From positions 1-15,422 of the forward strand of contig DLRJ01000005.1 in the NCBI GenBank assembly GCA_002500485.1: a stretch of 15,422 nucleotides of DNA, given 5' to 3'. Numbering within the stretch: position 1 is the first letter of the stretch; every line of letters begins with the position of its first letter. Source of the stretch: Dehalococcoidia bacterium UBA7891 (lineage in GTDB: Bacteria; Chloroflexota; Dehalococcoidia; Lucifugimonadales; UBA826). The notes beneath the pieces are model-generated. The model saw nothing but the letters and a program-made list of their open reading frames with translations. It was not told the DNA's origin and ran no database searches. Both the position numbers and the translations under genes were made by a program. Of the stretch, positions 1 to 8,415 are shown piece after piece.

Positions 1-26
1 GGTAAAGGCAATGCATTGGAAAACAG

Positions 27-3000
27 ATGAAATCACCATATGAAAATAAGAAATTAAGAAAACTCGTTAAACAAGGGCTTTATGATCCTGTATTTGAGCA
101 TGATGCCTGTGGAGTTGGGATGGTTGCCAACATAAAAGGAAAGCAGTCTCATTCCATAGTTTCGCAGGGGTTAGAGGCTTTATCTCATTTAGCACATAGA
201 GGGGCTGCAGGTGCTGATCCTGAAACAGGGGATGGAGCTGGAATCCTCATACAAATGCCTCATGATTTTTTTAAATTGGAACTGTCATCCACAGGATGCG
301 ATTTGCCCGATCCAGGCCAATATGGGGTGGGCATGGCATTTTTACCATCTGACAAAGGTGAAGCAGAATTAAGTAGGTCTTTGATTGAGGAATGTGTTTT
401 AAAACAAGGTTATGACTTTCTTGCATGGAGGCAAGTTCCAATAGACCCAGAAAAAATAGGTGTATTGGCAAACCGAGACCGCCCTCATATAACTCAATTT
501 TTTGTTACTCCCAAGGGAAATGTTCCTAAAAACATTGACAGAGACTTGTACTTACTAAGAAGAGCTATTGAATCTTCATTTGACTCAGCTTCTTTAGAAA
601 ATGCTGACGACTTCTATATCTGCTCATTGTCTTCCAGTACTATAGTTTATAAGGGCCTTGTAATGGCTGAACAGCTAGAAGATTTTTACAAAGATTTGAC
701 TGATGCCAATCTCGTCAGTTCATTTGCTCTCGTACATTCCAGGTTTAGTACCAACACTTTAGGGAGTTGGAAACTAGCACATCCATACAGATTCATAATC
801 CACAATGGTGAAATAAACACGGTGCGTGGCAACACCAATTGGATGTTGGCTAGAGAACAGGTTTTCGAATCATCGGATCCAGATGTAAACACAAGTGATT
901 TGGTTCCCGTTATTAAACCAGGGCAAAGTGATACTGCTGCTCTTGACAATGCGCTTGAACTCTTACTAGCGACCGGCAGAAGCATAGAGCATTCAATGAT
1001 GATGTTGATACCCGAAGCGTGGGGTGATCACATACCGATGGAACAATCGAAAAAGGATTTCTATGAATATCACTCAAGCATGATGGAAGCTTGGGACGGC
1101 CCGGCCCTTGTGATAGGGACAGATGGGACGAAAGTCTGCGCGGTATTAGACCGCAACGGCCTTAGACCTTGCCGCTATTTAGTAACCACTGATGATGTAC
1201 TGGTAATGGCCTCTGAAACTGGAGTGATTGACGTCCCTCCCGAGAAAGTTCTTTACAAAGAGAGAATCTACCCAGGCCGGATGTTTTTATTGGACACAAA
1301 AAAAGGAGAGCTCGTCAACGATCTCGATCTGAAAGCAGGTTTAGCCGGTTCCAAACCATACGGCGAATGGCTTTCTCAAAACAGGATATTTCTAGAAGAT
1401 TTACCAGAAGCGGTAAATGCAACCTATGAAAAAATCATCGACATAAAGAAGCAACAGAACACATTCGGATACACATTAGAAGATTTTAGAATGATATTGG
1501 AACCGATGGCAGTGAACGGGTACGAACCAACAGGTTCGATGGGTAACGATGCCCCTCTTGCCTTTCTTTCTGACCATAATCCAATACTGTTCAATTATTT
1601 CAAGCAACTGTTCGCACAGGTCAGTAATCCCCCTCTGGATGCAATCAGGGAAGAATTGGTAACCTCCTTAAGAGGCACGTTAGGTGAGGAAAAAAACCTA
1701 TTCGCCGAGACTCCAGATCATTGCCGTCAGATCACTTTAAGACAGCCGATAATTACAGATTTAGATCTCGGCCGCATTAAAAACTCATCCCAAAAAAACC
1801 TGACAGCAAAAACTATATCTACATTATTTGACCCCAGTGTCACTAGTGGTTTCAAAGATGCGCTGAGCAGAATAAATAAAGAAGCATCAGACGCTATAAA
1901 AGAAGGGCACTCGATACTGATATTATCAGATAGGGGGGTAGGTAAATCCCAGGCTCCATTGCCAAGTCTTTTAGCGACTTCGGCCGTGCATCATCATTTA
2001 ATTAGGAAAGGGGAAAGATCTAAAGCCGGAATAGTTGTGGAGACAGGTGAAGCGCGAGAAGTAGCCCATTTTGCTGCTCTAATAGGGTACGGGGCTGCGG
2101 CAATAAATCCATATTTAGCTTTCGAGACCATTCGGAATCAAATTTCACAGAAAGAGTTTGAAAACGACATAGATGCTACCGAGGCAATTCGCAATTACAT
2201 TTCAGCATGTCACAAGGGCATTCTGAAGATAATGTCAAAAATGGGTATCTCAACCATCCAAAGTTATAGGGGAGCACAAATTTTTGAGGCCGTAGGTTTA
2301 AATCAATCTGTCATTGATGAATACTTCACTTGGACTCCATCTCGAATAGGCGGCATTGGAATTGAAGAAATAGAGAGGGAATATATCACCCGTCATACTT
2401 CCGGTTATGGAACTAAAAGAAATGCGGCTAACCTGGAAGTTTCGCAGGGCGGGCAATATCAATGGCGAAGAGATGGCGAATTTCATATGTGGAACCCAAA
2501 CACAATTACATCTCTTCAACACGCTGTTAGAGAAAACAGTTGGGACAGCTATGAACAATTTGCGGATTCCGTTGATCAAGAAACTAGAAGGCTAAGCACA
2601 ATCAGAGGGCTCCTTGATTTTAAGAAGTCCGATAATCCGATATCGATTGATGAAGTTGAGCCTGCTAAGGAAATTGTGAGGAGGTTCGCAACAGGAGCTA
2701 TATCTCTTGGCTCAATTAGTAGAGAAGCTCATGAAACCATGGCAATAGCGATGAATCGGATTCAGGCTAGAAGCAATACAGGGGAAGGTGGTGAGGATCA
2801 CTCTAGGTACGTCTTAGACCCTAATGGGGATTCAAGAAACAGTGCAATAAAACAAGTGGCCTCAGGAAGATTTGGCGTTACCATCAATTACCTGGCCAAT
2901 GCAAAAGATATACAAATCAAAATGGCTCAAGGTTCCAAGCCTGGAGAAGGAGGGCAGCTTCCTGGCCACAAAGTTGACGAATACATCGGAGGAGTGAGAA

Positions 3001-4583
3001 ATTCAACTCCAGGTGTAGAGCTTATATCTCCCCCACCGCACCACGACATATACTCTATCGAAGACCTAGCTCAGTTAATACACGATCTGAAGAATGCTAA
3101 TCCAGAGGCAAGAATTCATGTCAAACTAGTTGCAGAGGCTGGTGTTGGCACAATTGCAGCAGGGGTTTCGAAAGGGCACGGTGATGTAGTACTGATAAGT
3201 GGTGACACTGGAGGAACGGGTGCATCCCCAGAATCTTCTATTAAACATGCCGGGCTGCCGTGGGAATTGGGTGTAGCCGAAACTCAACAGGTCTTGGTCA
3301 TGAATGACCTCAGAGGTCGTATTGTGGTGCAAGCTGATGGGCAAATTAAAACTGGCAGAGACGTCGCAATTGCTTGTTTGCTAGGAGCAGAAGAATTTGG
3401 GCTTGCTACTGGTCCGTTGATCGCAATGGGTTGCATCATGCTAAGGAAATGCCATTTAAACACATGCTCAGTAGGCATAGCGACACAAGACCCTGAATTG
3501 CGGGAGAAATTCGCTGGAAAGCCAGAACATGTAATAAATTATTTTTTCTTCATAGCTGAACAATTGAGAAAAATAATGGCCGACCTAGGAATCAAAAAAA
3601 TCGAGGACATGGTAGGGCGAACGGATCTGCTCGATAAAAGAGATCTAATCGCACATTGGAAAACAGAGGGTGTGGATTTTAGTCAATTACTTCACATGCC
3701 GGATGTCCCAGAAGGAGTGGCAAAACATAAAATAATGGAACAGGACCACTCATTAGAAAAAGCTTTGGATAATGAGTTAATAAAGGACGCAACTGTTTCA
3801 ATAGATACAGGAAAACCAATAACCATCACAAAGGAAATCGACAATTCATACCGGACCGTAGGGACCACATTGAGTCACACGATTGCAAAAAAATATGGGG
3901 AAGATGGATTGCCAGAAAACACTATTTCCCTAGATTTTAGTGGTTCTGGAGGGCAAAGCTTTGCCGCCTTCCTAAGTAAAGGGGTGTCAATTGACCTCAA
4001 AGGTGATTCCAACGACTATTTTTGTAAGGGTTTGTCTGGTGGAAAGGTAGTGATACGTCCCCATGAAAAATCCACTTTTACACCTGAGGAGAACATAATT
4101 ATTGGTAACGTAGCATTGTATGGTGCGACTGGGGGACAAGTTTTCATTAGAGGCATCGCCGGTGAACGATTTGCGGTAAGAAACAGTGGTGCCGAGGCTG
4201 TCGTTGAAGGAGTTGGAGATCACGGGTGCGAGTACATGACAAGAGGTAAAGTTGTAATACTTGGGCCAACAGGACGTAATTTTGCAGCCGGAATGAGTGG
4301 TGGAGAAGCCTATGTATTCGACGAAGAGGGAAAATTTGAATCTCTTTGCAACAAAGGCCTAGTTACCTTAGAGAAAATCTCTGAAGAAAAAGATTTGAAA
4401 GATCTGAAAAGATTAATTGAATTGCATAAAAAACATACCGGAAGCAAAAATGCTGAAAGAATTATGTCAGATTGGAGTTCAATGACTAGGAAATTTGTAA
4501 AAGTCATGCCTGTTGACTACAAACGGGTTTTGGCTGAAAGACAGGCCCGGCAGGCAGATAAGGTGGTGAGCGCCAATGGGTAA
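27..4583 (+). CDS. gltB: Glutamate synthase (NADPH) large subunit
   Basis: Large (alpha) subunit of glutamate synthase, which releases ammonia from glutamine and adds it to 2-oxoglutarate to give glutamate in the cytoplasm. At 1518 residues it is full length for the family. Order of domains: class II glutamine amidotransferase from the nucleophile Cys28 (FEHDACGVG; the first 27 residues would be a propeptide that is cleaved off) to about 430, with NGEINT at 260-265; central domain about 480-770; FMN-binding synthase domain about 830-1200, with GDTGGTGASP at 1059-1068; and a glycine-rich GXGXG beta-helix domain about 1270-1460. Cys1136, Cys1142 and Cys1147 have the spacing of the [3Fe-4S] ligands. 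The start at 27 gives the usual short propeptide, but only a weak ribosome site precedes it. That ATG overlaps a TGA in another frame (28-30), so an upstream gene may be coupled. The gltD overlap points to the NADPH type rather than the ferredoxin type. Confidence 0.98.
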   Translation: MKSPYENKKLRKLVKQGLYDPVFEHDACGVGMVANIKGKQSHSIVSQGLEALSHLAHRGAAGADPETGDGAGILIQMPHDFFKLELSSTGCDLPDPGQYGVGMAFLPSDKGEAELSRSLIEECVLKQGYDFLAWRQVPIDPEKIGVLANRDRPHITQFFVTPKGNVPKNIDRDLYLLRRAIESSFDSASLENADDFYICSLSSSTIVYKGLVMAEQLEDFYKDLTDANLVSSFALVHSRFSTNTLGSWKLAHPYRFIIHNGEINTVRGNTNWMLAREQVFESSDPDVNTSDLVPVIKPGQSDTAALDNALELLLATGRSIEHSMMMLIPEAWGDHIPMEQSKKDFYEYHSSMMEAWDGPALVIGTDGTKVCAVLDRNGLRPCRYLVTTDDVLVMASETGVIDVPPEKVLYKERIYPGRMFLLDTKKGELVNDLDLKAGLAGSKPYGEWLSQNRIFLEDLPEAVNATYEKIIDIKKQQNTFGYTLEDFRMILEPMAVNGYEPTGSMGNDAPLAFLSDHNPILFNYFKQLFAQVSNPPLDAIREELVTSLRGTLGEEKNLFAETPDHCRQITLRQPIITDLDLGRIKNSSQKNLTAKTISTLFDPSVTSGFKDALSRINKEASDAIKEGHSILILSDRGVGKSQAPLPSLLATSAVHHHLIRKGERSKAGIVVETGEAREVAHFAALIGYGAAAINPYLAFETIRNQISQKEFENDIDATEAIRNYISACHKGILKIMSKMGISTIQSYRGAQIFEAVGLNQSVIDEYFTWTPSRIGGIGIEEIEREYITRHTSGYGTKRNAANLEVSQGGQYQWRRDGEFHMWNPNTITSLQHAVRENSWDSYEQFADSVDQETRRLSTIRGLLDFKKSDNPISIDEVEPAKEIVRRFATGAISLGSISREAHETMAIAMNRIQARSNTGEGGEDHSRYVLDPNGDSRNSAIKQVASGRFGVTINYLANAKDIQIKMAQGSKPGEGGQLPGHKVDEYIGGVRNSTPGVELISPPPHHDIYSIEDLAQLIHDLKNANPEARIHVKLVAEAGVGTIAAGVSKGHGDVVLISGDTGGTGASPESSIKHAGLPWELGVAETQQVLVMNDLRGRIVVQADGQIKTGRDVAIACLLGAEEFGLATGPLIAMGCIMLRKCHLNTCSVGIATQDPELREKFAGKPEHVINYFFFIAEQLRKIMADLGIKKIEDMVGRTDLLDKRDLIAHWKTEGVDFSQLLHMPDVPEGVAKHKIMEQDHSLEKALDNELIKDATVSIDTGKPITITKEIDNSYRTVGTTLSHTIAKKYGEDGLPENTISLDFSGSGGQSFAAFLSKGVSIDLKGDSNDYFCKGLSGGKVVIRPHEKSTFTPEENIIIGNVALYGATGGQVFIRGIAGERFAVRNSGAEAVVEGVGDHGCEYMTRGKVVILGPTGRNFAAGMSGGEAYVFDEEGKFESLCNKGLVTLEKISEEKDLKDLKRLIELHKKHTGSKNAERIMSDWSSMTRKFVKVMPVDYKRVLAERQARQADKVVSANG

Positions 4584-6039
4584 GGCAACAGGATTTAAAG
4601 AATTTGGAAGGTCAACACCCAAGAGACAGCCTGTAGGAGATAGACTACAAAATTTCCATGAATTTTATACGGAATGGAATGATGATGATGCTCAGGCGCA
4701 AGGCAGCCGATGCATGAATTGCGCAGTTCCTTTCTGTATGAGTGGATGTCCTTTGGGAAATCTGATTCCGGACTTTAATGATTCGGTTTATAAAAAGCAG
4801 TGGGAAGGAGCCTTGAAAGAACTTCATTCAACCAATAATTTCCCTGAATTCACTGGAAGAATATGCCCCGCCCCGTGCGAAGCTTCATGTGTACTAAATA
4901 TAAACCAGGACCCAGTCACAATAGAGTACATAGAAAAAGCAATATCTGATAAGGGGTGGCAAGAAGGCTGGATCAAACCTGAACCACCCAAGGTACGATC
5001 AGGAAAAAAAGTCGCCATAGTAGGGTCTGGACCGGCCGGTCTCGCAGCAGCCCAACAGCTTAACCGGACAGGACATCATGTGACTGTCTATGAAAGATCA
5101 CACAGAACTGGTGGCCTATTGGCATTGGGTATCCCTGATTTTAAACTCGAAAAATACGTTATTGATCGTAGAATTGATCAAATGGAAAAGGAAGGGGTAA
5201 TATTTTTTACCGACATTGAAATCGGAACAGATGTGCCAGCGTCCACACTAGCTGATGATTTTGACGTAGTTCTCTTGACCGGAGGATCTACGATACCAAG
5301 GGATCTGGATATCCCTGGAAGGGAATTAAAAGGGGTTCATTTTGCGATGGAATTCCTCACTCAACAGAACAATGTTAATGCAGGTTTTGTGGTTGAAGAA
5401 AAAGATCGAATTGTGACAACAGAAAAGAATGTGGTTATCTTGGGTGGTGGAGATACTGGGTCAGACTGTCTTGGAACGTCTCACCGGCAAGGAGCCGGCC
5501 AAGTGCATCAGCTTGAACTCCTTCCAGAACCGCCAAAAGAACGACGAGAAAACGACAGGTGGCCAAACTGGCCTATGATTCTTAGAACCTCATCTTCTCA
5601 CGAAGAGGGAGGGTTCAGGGACTACAACATACTCACGAAGAAATTCACGGGTGAAAACGGAGTTTTGAAAAAACTCCACGGCGTCAGGTTGGAATGGGGA
5701 AAACCTGACGAAAACGGACGACCTCAAATGATGGAAGTTGAAGGTAGCGAATTTGAAATAGAAACGGACTACGTCTTCTTGGCTTTAGGTTTTCTGCACC
5801 CTCAACATGAGGGACCAGTTAAAGAATTAAAGTTAGATTTGGATCCACGTGGAAATGTAAAAACTGACTCCAATAAGATGACTAATGTACCAGGTATATT
5901 CGCCGCAGGAGACATATCTAGAGGTCAATCCTTGGTGGTATGGGCACTAGCTGAAGGAAGAGAAGCAGCACGCGGGATAGACGAATATTTAATGGGAGAG
6001 ACTAGTCTTCCTAAATCTGCTGGTTCATACATCGGTTAG
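4576..6039 (+). CDS. gltD: Glutamate synthase (NADPH) small subunit
   Basis: Small (beta) subunit of glutamate synthase. It takes electrons from NADPH through FAD and passes them by iron-sulfur clusters to the FMN of the large subunit. The 487 residues match the usual length. The N-terminal cluster domain has Cys46, 49, 54 and 58 and then Cys97, 101 and 105. The FAD-binding Rossmann motif VAIVGSGPAG is at 146-155, the NADPH-binding motif VVILGGGDTG at 286-295, and the closing FAD motif GIFAAGD at 440-446. The ATG lies inside the end of gltB (8-nt overlap) and is preceded by AAGGTGG at 4560-4566, nine bases upstream, which fixes the start and implies translational coupling and equal output of the two subunits. 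Related proteins include the N-terminal half of dihydropyrimidine dehydrogenase, but position and length settle the call. Confidence 0.97.
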   Translation: MGKATGFKEFGRSTPKRQPVGDRLQNFHEFYTEWNDDDAQAQGSRCMNCAVPFCMSGCPLGNLIPDFNDSVYKKQWEGALKELHSTNNFPEFTGRICPAPCEASCVLNINQDPVTIEYIEKAISDKGWQEGWIKPEPPKVRSGKKVAIVGSGPAGLAAAQQLNRTGHHVTVYERSHRTGGLLALGIPDFKLEKYVIDRRIDQMEKEGVIFFTDIEIGTDVPASTLADDFDVVLLTGGSTIPRDLDIPGRELKGVHFAMEFLTQQNNVNAGFVVEEKDRIVTTEKNVVILGGGDTGSDCLGTSHRQGAGQVHQLELLPEPPKERRENDRWPNWPMILRTSSSHEEGGFRDYNILTKKFTGENGVLKKLHGVRLEWGKPDENGRPQMMEVEGSEFEIETDYVFLALGFLHPQHEGPVKELKLDLDPRGNVKTDSNKMTNVPGIFAAGDISRGQSLVVWALAEGREAARGIDEYLMGETSLPKSAGSYIG

Positions 6040-6042
6040 AAT

Positions 6043-6056
6043 ACGGTGTTTACCGT
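6043..6056 (+). other. Weak hairpin after gltD
   Basis: ACGGT (6043-6047) and ACCGT (6052-6056) can pair around a 4-base loop three bases after the gltD stop. There is no T run behind it, so it is at best a weak pause or 3' end structure. It is the only hairpin seen between gltD and the next gene. Confidence 0.2.
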
Positions 6057-6077
6057 TCAGCTAGGTCTCTCACTTAT

Positions 6078-6109
6078 TTTACACAACACAATAATTTTAT
6101 AGCTATAAT
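6078..6109 (+). promoter_or_regulatory. Candidate promoter of the hydroxyacid dehydrogenase
   Basis: A perfect TATAAT (6104-6109) lies 39 bases before the start codon at 6149. The nearest -35-like element is TTTACA (6078-6083), but its 20-base spacer is long. The -10 sits in a 12-base perfect palindrome, TTATAGCTATAA (6097-6108), which could be an operator or simply AT-rich chance. The 109-base gap after gltD supports a separate transcription unit. Confidence 0.4.
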
Positions 6110-6148
6110 CAGCCCATAAAAAAACATTATTTCAATTGGGGAGATGAT

Positions 6149-7165
6149 ATGTCGAAACTTAAGGTGGCTATGATATCCAGAAGCAATCCTGAAACTAGCC
6201 TCGTTCAACAACAGCTAGAAGGAATCGATTGCGAATTCGATGTATATGTTTGCCAGAGCGAAGGTGAAACTATAGAAGCTGTAAAAGGAGTGGACGTAAT
6301 AATAAACCAAGGTGTTCCCATGCCAAGCACCGTGATGGACGAAATAGATTCAGCTCAAGGGATTGTTAGCTTCGGACACGGTTTCAATCATATTGATCAT
6401 GAGTCCGCTACAGACAATTCCGTTATGGTGATCAATACGGCAGGTTTTTGTACTGAAGAGGTTTCAAACCACGCGATAATGTTCATATTATCTTGTGCCA
6501 AAAAGCTAACGATTCTTAATGACTTAACAAAGGAAGGCAAATGGGGTACTGAAACTGGCTCTGTCCTTTCCAATATGGTGCCCGTCACAGACCAAACACT
6601 TGGTATAGTGTCTTTAGGTAACATAGGAAGAGCCGTTGCCAGAAAAGCACAAGCACTAGGAATGGATGTCATTGCATACGACCCATATGTTCAACCTTGG
6701 GTAGCAAAGGAATACCGCGTCGAGTTGGTTAGTTCTCTAAAAGAACTCGCCTCACGATCTGATTTTGTTTCCATACACACTCCTCTGAACAATCAAACGA
6801 GACATCTAGTCGGATCAGATTTTTTCAAAGCTATGAAGCCAACCGCCTATTTCATTAATACTTGCAGGGGAGGTACGGTAGACGAGGATGCTCTAATCAA
6901 TGCCTTGAAAACCAATGAGTTTGCAGGGGCAGGATTAGATGTTTTTGATATTGAGCCTACTCCAACTGACAATCCCTTATTTCAAATGGAAAATGTCATG
7001 GTGACCCCTCACTCAGCAGGGACTTCCAATAGGGCTGTCATAGCGGCTCAAATACAAGTCGGGCAGGAAGCTGCTAGGTTATTAAATGGGTCTTGGCCTA
7101 TGTCTTTGGTGAATCCTGAGGTTAGATCCAGCATCGACGTTCGGTCTCTGGCAACTAGAGGTTAA
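6149..7165 (+). CDS. D-2-hydroxyacid dehydrogenase (NAD)
   Basis: NAD-dependent D-2-hydroxyacid dehydrogenase family, which includes phosphoglycerate dehydrogenase, hydroxypyruvate reductase and CtBP-like proteins. It interconverts a 2-keto acid and a D-2-hydroxy acid in the cytoplasm. The 338 residues are normal for the short, single-unit type without an ACT domain. The catalytic set is complete: Arg240 (NTCRGG), Glu269 (DIEP) and His288 (TPHSAG). The nucleotide-binding turn reads SLGNIG (155-160), so the first glycine of GxGxxG is serine. Asp178, 18 residues after Gly160, fits preference for NAD over NADP. The segment with GHGFNHID and CTEEVSNHA resembles CtBP-like members. GGGGAG at 6138-6143 is a good ribosome site five bases before the ATG. 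It is convergent with the next gene. Substrate cannot be assigned; being close to gltBD is not enough to call it serA. Confidence 0.9.
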   Translation: MSKLKVAMISRSNPETSLVQQQLEGIDCEFDVYVCQSEGETIEAVKGVDVIINQGVPMPSTVMDEIDSAQGIVSFGHGFNHIDHESATDNSVMVINTAGFCTEEVSNHAIMFILSCAKKLTILNDLTKEGKWGTETGSVLSNMVPVTDQTLGIVSLGNIGRAVARKAQALGMDVIAYDPYVQPWVAKEYRVELVSSLKELASRSDFVSIHTPLNNQTRHLVGSDFFKAMKPTAYFINTCRGGTVDEDALINALKTNEFAGAGLDVFDIEPTPTDNPLFQMENVMVTPHSAGTSNRAVIAAQIQVGQEAARLLNGSWPMSLVNPEVRSSIDVRSLATRG

Positions 7166-7169
7166 GAAG

Positions 7170-7212
7170 GAGACCAGGTCAGATTCCAACTGGCGATCTC
7201 AGCCTTTAAAGG
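7170..7212. other. Imperfect hairpin and palindrome between convergent genes
   Basis: Between the two convergent dehydrogenase genes, GAGACCAG (7170-7177) can pair with CTGG (7190-7193) and TCTC (7197-7200), leaving a 3-base bulge and a 12-base loop. A perfect 10-base palindrome, CCTTTAAAGG, follows at 7203-7212. Neither has a clear T run, so a two-way terminator role is only a guess from position. Confidence 0.25.
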
Positions 7213-7225
7213 TCCGTAAGTTAAA

Positions 7226-8266
7226 TCAATCTACTGTAATTACTAGTTTCCCGAAAAAATCTAGGCCCTCCATGGCTTCGTGTGCCTTTCTAACATCTTG
7301 CAAGGAATATTCTGAATCAACTACACCCTTTATTGTCCCCTGGCCGGCATGGTAGATAATTTGTTCCAAATCTTCACTACGGCCCATAAACACTCCAAAC
7401 ATGGTCAAATGACCCGTGAACATGGCACCCATCTGTAGCTCAGCCTTGTACCCTGATGTAACTCCGCAAATTCCGTATCTCGCGCCTTTAGCAAGACGCC
7501 TATTAGCGGCATTCCAAACATCCGTTCCCACATGGTCTATTACCACATCAACACCTCGTCCTTCGGTTATTTCCTTCAAACGCTCAGAGACATCTTCAGT
7601 TTTATAGTTGATGACATGGTCGGATCCAAGAGCAGTGGCTTTTTCAGCTTTTTCAATTGTACTAGTAGTAGATATAACGCTAGATTTCGCTATGTTTTTT
7701 GCAACTTGGATAGCTGCGGTGCCGACACCACTAGAGGCTGAGGGAACTAGTGCCGTTTCCCAGGGCTTAAGCTGAGATCTTCTAATAAGTATATTCCAAC
7801 TTGGCATAAATACAGTTGGTAAGGAGGCTGCCTGTACGTAACTTAAATCATCTGGAATGGGAAAGGCGTTAGTCGCTGGCACTACTACATATTCTGCATA
7901 TCCTCCTCTAATGGCTGATCCAACCATCCCTGCTGAAGAGCAATATTCGCTTCGATTCGATTGACAATATCGGCACTGCATACAAGTTATTCTTGGATTC
8001 ACAACGACTCTGTCCCCTTCAGATACCTTGGTTACTTTGGGTCCAGTCGCGACAACTTCTCCAGACACATCTGCACCCAAAACATGGGGCTCGGTAAGAT
8101 CCATTTTAGTGCCACGCATACCGGCTCTGGTATAAATATCGAGTCTGTTGAGAGCACAGGCATTCACTTTAATTTTTACCTCCCCTTCCCCCGGGGTTGG
8201 TTCCGGCAATTCTCCGAATTTAAGTACCTCAGGGCCCCCGTGTTCTGTAAAATAAACGGCTTTCAT
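7226..8266 (-). CDS. Zinc-binding medium-chain alcohol dehydrogenase family oxidoreductase
   Basis: Medium-chain dehydrogenase/reductase of 346 residues, a soluble NAD(P)H-dependent oxidoreductase. The GroES-like N-terminal domain carries the four structural-zinc cysteines Cys95, 98, 101 and 109 in CxxCxxCx7C spacing. The Rossmann domain has SASSGVG at 176-182 and TSTIEK at 201-206 where the second strand ends; the lack of an acidic residue there suggests NADP(H). Asn40 (in CALNRLD) stands where zinc alcohol dehydrogenases have the first catalytic cysteine, and SLP (148-150) replaces the usual Glu-Pro ligand region. The catalytic zinc is therefore probably missing, as in quinone oxidoreductase-like members, while His61 and Asp66 remain. 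The start is supported by AGGGGAA on the minus strand (complement of 8273-8279), six bases upstream. It is divergent from the amidohydrolase. Substrate unknown; an enone or quinone reductase is as likely as an alcohol dehydrogenase. Confidence 0.88.
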   Translation of the reverse strand: MKAVYFTEHGGPEVLKFGELPEPTPGEGEVKIKVNACALNRLDIYTRAGMRGTKMDLTEPHVLGADVSGEVVATGPKVTKVSEGDRVVVNPRITCMQCRYCQSNRSEYCSSAGMVGSAIRGGYAEYVVVPATNAFPIPDDLSYVQAASLPTVFMPSWNILIRRSQLKPWETALVPSASSGVGTAAIQVAKNIAKSSVISTTSTIEKAEKATALGSDHVINYKTEDVSERLKEITEGRGVDVVIDHVGTDVWNAANRRLAKGARYGICGVTSGYKAELQMGAMFTGHLTMFGVFMGRSEDLEQIIYHAGQGTIKGVVDSEYSLQDVRKAHEAMEGLDFFGKLVITVD

Positions 8267-8305
8267 TTAAAATTCCCCTACTCAAAGTTTTTTGGAAGTA
8301 ATAAC

Positions 8306-8331
8306 ACATTCCTTTCTAGGATCAGGAATGT
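8306..8331. promoter_or_regulatory. Inverted repeat, possible operator between divergent genes
   Basis: ACATTCCT (8306-8313) and AGGAATGT (8324-8331) form a perfect 8-base inverted repeat with a 10-base spacer in the 149-base gap between the dehydrogenase and the amidohydrolase. On the minus strand a TATTAC-like -10 (complement of about 8298-8303) falls just downstream of it. That layout suits an operator for the dehydrogenase, perhaps for both genes. No regulator gene lies next to it. Confidence 0.35.
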
Positions 8332-8415
8332 TGCTATTCTTAACCACATTGTATCCTTACCAATAAGCAGTTGCTATCAACTAATGCGGGTACTTTATTT
8401 GACAGGTAAGAAATA

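Noticed and set aside
2298..2595. Small reading frames on both strands inside gltB
   Set aside because: They overlap a continuous, fully conserved glutamate synthase reading frame and carry no independent start signals.
14..3666. CATTGGAAAACAG occurs at 14-26 and again at 3654-3666
   Set aside because: A single 13-base match, one copy inside gltB coding sequence, with no flanking similarity; most likely chance.
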